Below, in pieces: positions 60,621 to 64,000 of a stretch of DNA of 64,000 bases. A program made the position numbers and the translations under genes. This DNA comes from Spongilla lacustris (Eukaryota > Porifera > Demospongiae > Spongillida > Spongillidae). The stretch is taken from positions 7,260,362 through 7,324,361 of the forward strand of contig OX442416.1 in the NCBI GenBank assembly GCA_949361645.1, written 5' to 3'. Position 1 is the stretch's first letter, and every line of letters starts with the position of its first letter. The notes under the pieces are model-generated. The model ran no database searches. It had not been told where the DNA came from and saw nothing but the letters and a program-made list of their open reading frames with translations.

Positions 60621-61046
60621 ATATATGTATACACCAACTGAATATGCATACATGTACATGTAACAATGTTCCAACTGTCACTTGTACATGTACAAATACA
60701 TACATGTATACATGTAACATGTATATGTACACGCACTAAATAACACAACAGACCATACATGTACATGTATAATCAACAAAGACCACTACAAACACAACAA
60801 TTATTGTACATAATGAACATGTACATGTATATTAAATCCTCAGCAATATATGGAAGTATACTTACCGAGACCTCATCTAAATTAATCCCTGTGATTGTTG
60901 CATTGCCCTGAAGACGTGGAGGTTAGAAACTGACAAACAGGCCAGTGCTAATAATATTCCCATACCTGTGTAGTTAACACAAAAGCGGCTGCCAGCTCAT
61001 CTGGATATGGAGGAATATCAGTGGTGTACTGAGCCTCTCCAGAAGC
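46692..61046 (-). CDS. Xanthine dehydrogenase-like gene, molybdenum-cofactor half (21 exons; 5' part not in window)
   Basis: Exons, 5' to 3' on the minus strand: 61046-60966, 60907-60866, 60455-60360, 60173-60116, 60041-59892, 54437-54358, 54122-54013, 53636-53532, 53019-52941, 52878-52764, 52125-52045, 51181-51072, 50878-50824, 50724-50666, 49578-49417, 49356-49225, 48739-48609, 48452-48321, 47869-47746, 47682-47586, 46924-46692. All borders are GT-AG, phases agree, and the 2232 nt give 743 residues plus stop with no break, about what the family has after its FAD domain. Motifs: ASGEAQYTTDIP, GQAVAIVLA, HFHMETQ, NTSCR, GVEVGQGINTK, VGQVEGAFVMGMG, SPATPE-like AGPATPE. By alignment the residues equivalent to bovine Glu802, Arg880 and Glu1261 are kept, favouring xanthine over aldehyde oxidase. 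The usual RGFGGPQ after Arg880 is replaced by RSPGTLPG. The iron-sulfur and FAD exons must lie beyond the window or are lost. Confidence 0.85.
52240..52380. repeat. TGTACATG-rich minisatellite in an XDH intron
   Basis: A unit of about 24 bp containing ACATGTATGTACGTGTACAT repeats about four times. It is the densest part of the ACATGT-rich sequence that fills the XDH introns. Confidence 0.85.
52425..52763. repeat. AC-rich minisatellite abutting an XDH donor site
   Basis: Imperfect CACACACCACACATGCACAC units run right up to the exon ending at 52764, so the donor of that exon (GTGTGTGAATG) is itself repeat sequence. Confidence 0.85.
53481..53540 (-). repeat. Triplicated 20-bp unit carrying a 5' splice site
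   Basis: Three exact or near-exact copies of TAATAACTAACCTCTTGGTG (53481-53500, 53501-53520, 53521-53540). On the gene strand each contains CACCAAGAG|GTTAGT, the exon/intron border of the XDH exon ending at 53532. Potential donors therefore lie at 53532, 53512 and 53492. Confidence 0.9.
55483..56327 (+). pseudogene. Transposase-like pseudogene (SDGCAGQYKN family) in XDH intron
   Basis: A plus-strand frame contains YYSDGCAGQYKNRYN, CHHKGLLAEWHFFATSHGK and CDGIGGTAKRLTLNASLQG. The next parts continue in other frames: IPQDMFAFCRDNIHGVHFHF, then a C-terminal segment with IKFMHPSCPMNKFVF, CWIEERDILCTIDPP and GYTLS. These motifs in this order occur in uncharacterised DDE-like proteins of cnidarians, sponges and fishes. 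At least three frame changes show it is dead. A second copy lies at 63466-64000 on the other strand. The enzyme class is inferred. Confidence 0.6.
56330..57460. other. XDH intron sequence, nothing recognised
   Basis: AT-rich with no coding signal or clear repeat. Confidence 0.4.
57509..57526. repeat. Short interstitial telomere-type repeat
   Basis: CCTAACCCTAACCCTAAC, about three units of the animal telomere hexamer. A similar short run, TTAGGGTTAGGG, lies near 21825. Confidence 0.8.
58206..58420 (+). pseudogene. RecQ-type helicase fragment
   Basis: A frame from ATG 58206 reads LRKEQRDAVQSIIAGNDTF then VSLPTGRGKSMCFFVLPCLF, the start of a RecQ-like helicase with Walker A motif GRGKS. After a frame change it continues DIVIVISSL, the expected next strand, but without the usual PLxALMxDQ. 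The remainder of the helicase is missing. It is an inserted fragment in the XDH intron. Confidence 0.65.
58562..58935 (+). CDS. Possible two-exon small membrane protein, unrecognised
   Basis: Exon 58562-58684 (ATG start; GEAIVDLRTTGQGSPLVV) joins in phase 0 to exon 58708-58935 (acceptor TTTTTTAAG; AKAPVPPPSAFPSCAS). The second exon ends in one strong transmembrane segment, VGIIVQIVGVGVVTFGLFYL, plus a basic tail and stop. This would give a 116-residue tail-anchored protein. AATAAA signals lie downstream near 59107. The intron is only 23 bp and mostly T, so the true splice or an alternative upstream exon is uncertain. I do not recognise the family. It is nested antisense inside the big XDH intron. 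Confidence 0.35.
59372..59390. repeat. Poly-C homopolymer
   Basis: About 19 C in a row; similar homopolymer tracts occur at 2032-2045, 5580-5594, 26699-26723 and 34200-34226. Confidence 0.9.
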
Positions 61047-61942
61047 CTGTCATTAAATGTACAAAGGTATGGGTGAAATTTAGAAAGGGAGGAAACAACT
61101 TACAAGGCAAACATGCATACACACATGTACATGATGACAGCACTTGTTCGAAATACCGGGTGCACATCTACACTAGTGCAGGTTCATATTACCTTATACA
61201 TGTACATGTACCTGCACTTAGTGCAGGTAGGTTTCCTGACAATAAACGAGCTAAGCTGTAATTTTTTACTAGCCATGCTTGTACACTACAGCTAGCGATT
61301 GCAAAGTTACAAAGCGTAACCATACGCTTAGACCGCGTCATCGACGATCGAGTGTACACAATAAGTATGTACCACGATTGCATTAATAAGTTAATTGATA
61401 CCATGGTTATTCAACACAACTGATGCCGCCCAAAGTGAATAAAGTGTCTGCACCGCAGTGGCAGCATTCAGTTGCAGTGTTTGCTTTCGAGGCTAGATCA
61501 AGCAACCAGAATGCCACTGCTGTCAGCGTACAGGATGCAAACATATGTATTGAGGTTGACACCACTCGAGATCCTGTCAGAAGTGCTTCGATAAATCTAA
61601 AAGTCACGATAACGGCATTGCAGATACCAGCTCTGCTCAGAAAGACCAGGTAATGAAGAAAAGGAAGGTTTGTGCATTTTGCAGTGCGTGGAAAAGCGTA
61701 AGACCTTGATTGGAATATCGTGAGTCAGATGATGCCATGTTCTATAATTTCTGTGAGCAATTTGCAGCCAAGACCAAGCCAAATCCATTTCGCAGGTTGC
61801 AGGTCGATCCGTTTGTCAAATGTGGTGGATCATGAAAAGTACCCTGCACATGTGGCTGCTGTTGAAGCATTTGAATTAGTAATCGGCCATTACCGGAATT
61901 GAGTCAATTCAGAAGATATAGGCGCATTTATTATGGTTACGG
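61047..61942. other. Region upstream of first visible XDH exon, weak coding-like pieces
   Basis: A plus frame at 61423-61653 (MPPKVNKVSAPQWQHSVAVF) and another at 61720-61902 look protein-like but match nothing I know. They lead into the retroelement fragment that follows. No XDH iron-sulfur or FAD motif is visible. Confidence 0.35.
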
Positions 61943-62140
61943 GAATACGCCCTGCATAAAGGGGCTTTCAGAGATGCCCTTTGTCTTCGATATGGTTGGC
62001 CTCCACCACTTTTACCATCTCACTGTGTCTGTGGACACAATTTCACAGTTGAACATGCTATGAGCTGTCCAAATGGAGGTTTCCCTTCAACCCGTCATAA
62101 TGAAATAAGAGACTTAACAGCTAAGGTTCTCACAGATTAT
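61943..62140 (+). pseudogene. Retroelement ORF fragment with Cys/His motif
   Basis: The frame reads FRDALCLRYGWPPP, CVCGHNFTVEHAMSCPNG and GFPSTRHNEIRDLTAKVL. I recognise this Cys/His pattern as a segment of reverse-transcriptase-type elements in invertebrates, probably the same family as the fragment at 40060-40330. The rest is missing. Confidence 0.55.
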
Positions 62141-62249
62141 GTGTTTGCTGTGTTATTATTTTTAAATGATAATCTTAAAAAGGGGGGAAAAAATTAAAAC
62201 CCTTCGTCCGAGGTGCCAAAACTCATTGAGGGGGATTTTTAAGATAACA

Positions 62250-62935
62250 TTATTCCCAAAACAGCATTTGCAGCATTAAAAGCTCTAGAGAAAGCCGATG
62301 CTTCTAGCATACATGCACCACTTGTTTCTACTCTGGAGGGAGAACTTGAGATTAGGGATTGGAAGGATAGTTTAGTGTCTGGATGTTTTGATGGAGCAGC
62401 TGTAAACTTGGGGTGTAAGTCAGGTCAGCGGTGTAGTTGTAAGGTTGGAAAAGGATGTACATGTACCTGAGCTCATTGCTATACACTGTTGCAGCCATAG
62501 GTTGGAGTTAGCAGTGAAAGCTGTAGTGAAGGAAGTACCCATTCTACGAAACAGTTAAAACAATTCTAGTAGACCTGTACAAGGCATACCACAATTCTGC
62601 TCTAATGTGGGAGGATAGTGGGTGGTGATGCATTCAAGATTACCATACTCAAGCCACAGAAGGCATATGGTACACGGTGGCTGCCACATCATGAAAGAGC
62701 GATTACTGCCGTTCTGAGGGATTATCCAGCATCGGTACAGAATCTTGGTGAGGTACATGTATCAGTCAACAGATCAACTCAAGCAACTAAGGAATCAGCT
62801 GACGAGAACATTGAAGAACATAAGGTTTGTTGCCTTCCTTCAGTTCATGGATGAGTATCTAACACTAATGGGTCATTCCAAAAACGTTTTTACCACCCTA
62901 GTGTCAAATCTGCATTATATTACCCATATTTAGTA
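62250..62935 (+). pseudogene. Second hAT-type transposase remnant (ZNF862-like)
   Basis: Pieces in different frames read RDWKDSLVSGCFDGAAVNLG, then KAYGTRWLPHHERAITAVL, and LKNIRFVAFLQFMDEYLTLM. This order fits the central part of hAT transposases related to ZNF862. Several stops and frame changes are present, and it is unrelated in detail to the hAT copy at 36218. Confidence 0.6.
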
Positions 62936-62939
62936 TCCA

Positions 62940-63465
62940 CTTAGAAATATACACTTTCACAATATAATTGTATACCCTATCACTCTTTGTTTACCAGATA
63001 CACTGCCTTGAATAATTAATTTCCCCCCCTTTTTTGTTTGCTTTGAATGACTACTGCTTCCCCCTTACAGTGAGCATGCTCATTTTTTGTGCACAAAAGG
63101 AAGGGTTTTATGGGAACACACCCTTGAGCATGCAAATGCACATTGTTTGTCATAAGGGGGAGTGGCAATACATTCATTTAGCATAAGGTTGTAACATTGC
63201 CAAGAATAAGAAAAAAACTAGGACACCATTCTTTGTTTGCTAGATAGCTGCCAACCGTTAACAGCTTTCTGTGAATTCAACTTTTTGGGATACTGATCAC
63301 ATGGTCTGGGATTTTGATTTTAAGTCAGGCTGCCATATTTAATCTCCCTTTTGCATTCATATCAATTGCATTCTTGAATTGCTTTTATGAAAACAGAACA
63401 ACCACAAAGTCACAGAACAATCAAAACAGACACTTCACAGTTTACTCAACCTTGCTGTTAGTTTC
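62940..63465. other. No recognised feature
   Basis: AT-rich sequence with short imperfect direct repeats (TGAGCATGC near 63071 and 63123). No coding signal is seen. Confidence 0.4.
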
Positions 63466-64000
63466 TCACAGGCTTCCTGCATCTCTACTTTGTATGTACA
63501 TATCTTCCTGTAGCAGTTTGCTGTAACACAAGTCAGAACATCTGACAGGTCTACATCCAGCATGTCCATCCTGCTCGGGGTACACAAAGGAGGGTGCTGG
63601 GATGCAGGGGTGTAAAAATGTAACAGTTATGCAACATTCAGCCTCATGCTCAGCAACAAAACAGCCAAGCCAGCATTGTTCGTTGTACACAACAGTTGCA
63701 TAACCACCAATTGTTATGGCTAGTGATGGTCCACTGCATACATCAACCCGTTCTCTTCTTGACACCCTATTGGAAGAAAACAGCTTCACCTCAGAAATAG
63801 GGAAGTTTTTGAGTGCTGCTGCTCTAATTCTTTAGTTTCAAGGTCATGTTCTTTGCTTTCCAAAAACTGAAACTCCCATACCTTTGATGTTGTTAAGAGC
63901 AAATTGGTATAGATCTTGAGCTGACAGAATGTGGTCCTTTGTAGGCATGTTGCAGGCTTGTTTTTGTTGCTAGTCGCTTAAGAGTCCTCCCAGCACCATC
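63466..64000 (-). pseudogene. Second SDGCAGQYKN-family transposase-like pseudogene (cut by window)
   Basis: From the window edge, minus orientation: DGAGRTLKRLATKTSLQ, matching DGIGGTAKRLTLNASLQ of the copy at 55483, then ILSAQDLYQFALNNIKG, KEHDLETKELEQQHSK and a C-terminal part with YATVVYNEQCWLGCFVAEH and ITVTFLHPCIPAPSFVYP. The pieces lie in different frames, so it is dead. The 5' part is outside the window. Confidence 0.55.

Overview
The window looks like animal nuclear DNA, most likely from a sponge or another early-branching marine invertebrate. The evidence is many short exons with GT-AG borders and introns often only 50-300 bp, AATAAA poly(A) signals, abundant simple repeats, and decayed transposons of several eukaryotic superfamilies. 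No bacterial gene organisation is visible. The sponge assignment is an inference from the transposon types and the dense ACATGT and GCATGC palindromes; it is not proven. A 200-bp run of N marks a scaffold gap at 27644-27843.

Layout. 1-8.7 kb: a partial SKICH/coiled-coil/zinc-finger gene of the TAX1BP1/CALCOCO autophagy-receptor type (minus strand), several palindromic repeats, a possible small spliced gene, a 0.55-kb tandem duplication, and a head-to-head pair of secreted SOUL heme-binding genes. 8.8-16 kb: a 5'-truncated Ty3/Gypsy element and a broken gene ending in a Tudor-like segment. 17.1-24.7 kb: a decayed mercaptopyruvate sulfurtransferase (rhodanese) gene split by a 5.6-kb element with CACTG terminal inverted repeats. 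25-28.4 kb: transposon-protein fragments (integrase, RING plus transposase C-terminus, Ulp1-like protease). 28.7-35 kb: remnants of an RNF113/Cwc24-like splicing-factor gene whose introns hold a foldback element and a 1.5-kb minisatellite, preceded by a 490-bp CCCT tract. 36-38.8 kb: a nearly complete hAT transposase. 40.5-45.4 kb: a second head-to-head SOUL pair and a second SKICH gene. 46.7-61 kb: the molybdenum-cofactor half of a xanthine dehydrogenase gene, reconstructed as 21 minus-strand exons with consistent phases. Its large 5.4-kb intron holds a decayed transposase, a RecQ fragment and a possible small membrane-protein gene. 61-64 kb: more transposon remnants.

Host genes that look functional are the four intronless SOUL genes, the two intronless SKICH genes and the xanthine dehydrogenase part. 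The paired SOUL genes and flanking SKICH genes point to local duplication. Most of the rest is a graveyard of mobile elements plus unusual nested-palindrome repeat arrays, which are the least explained material here.
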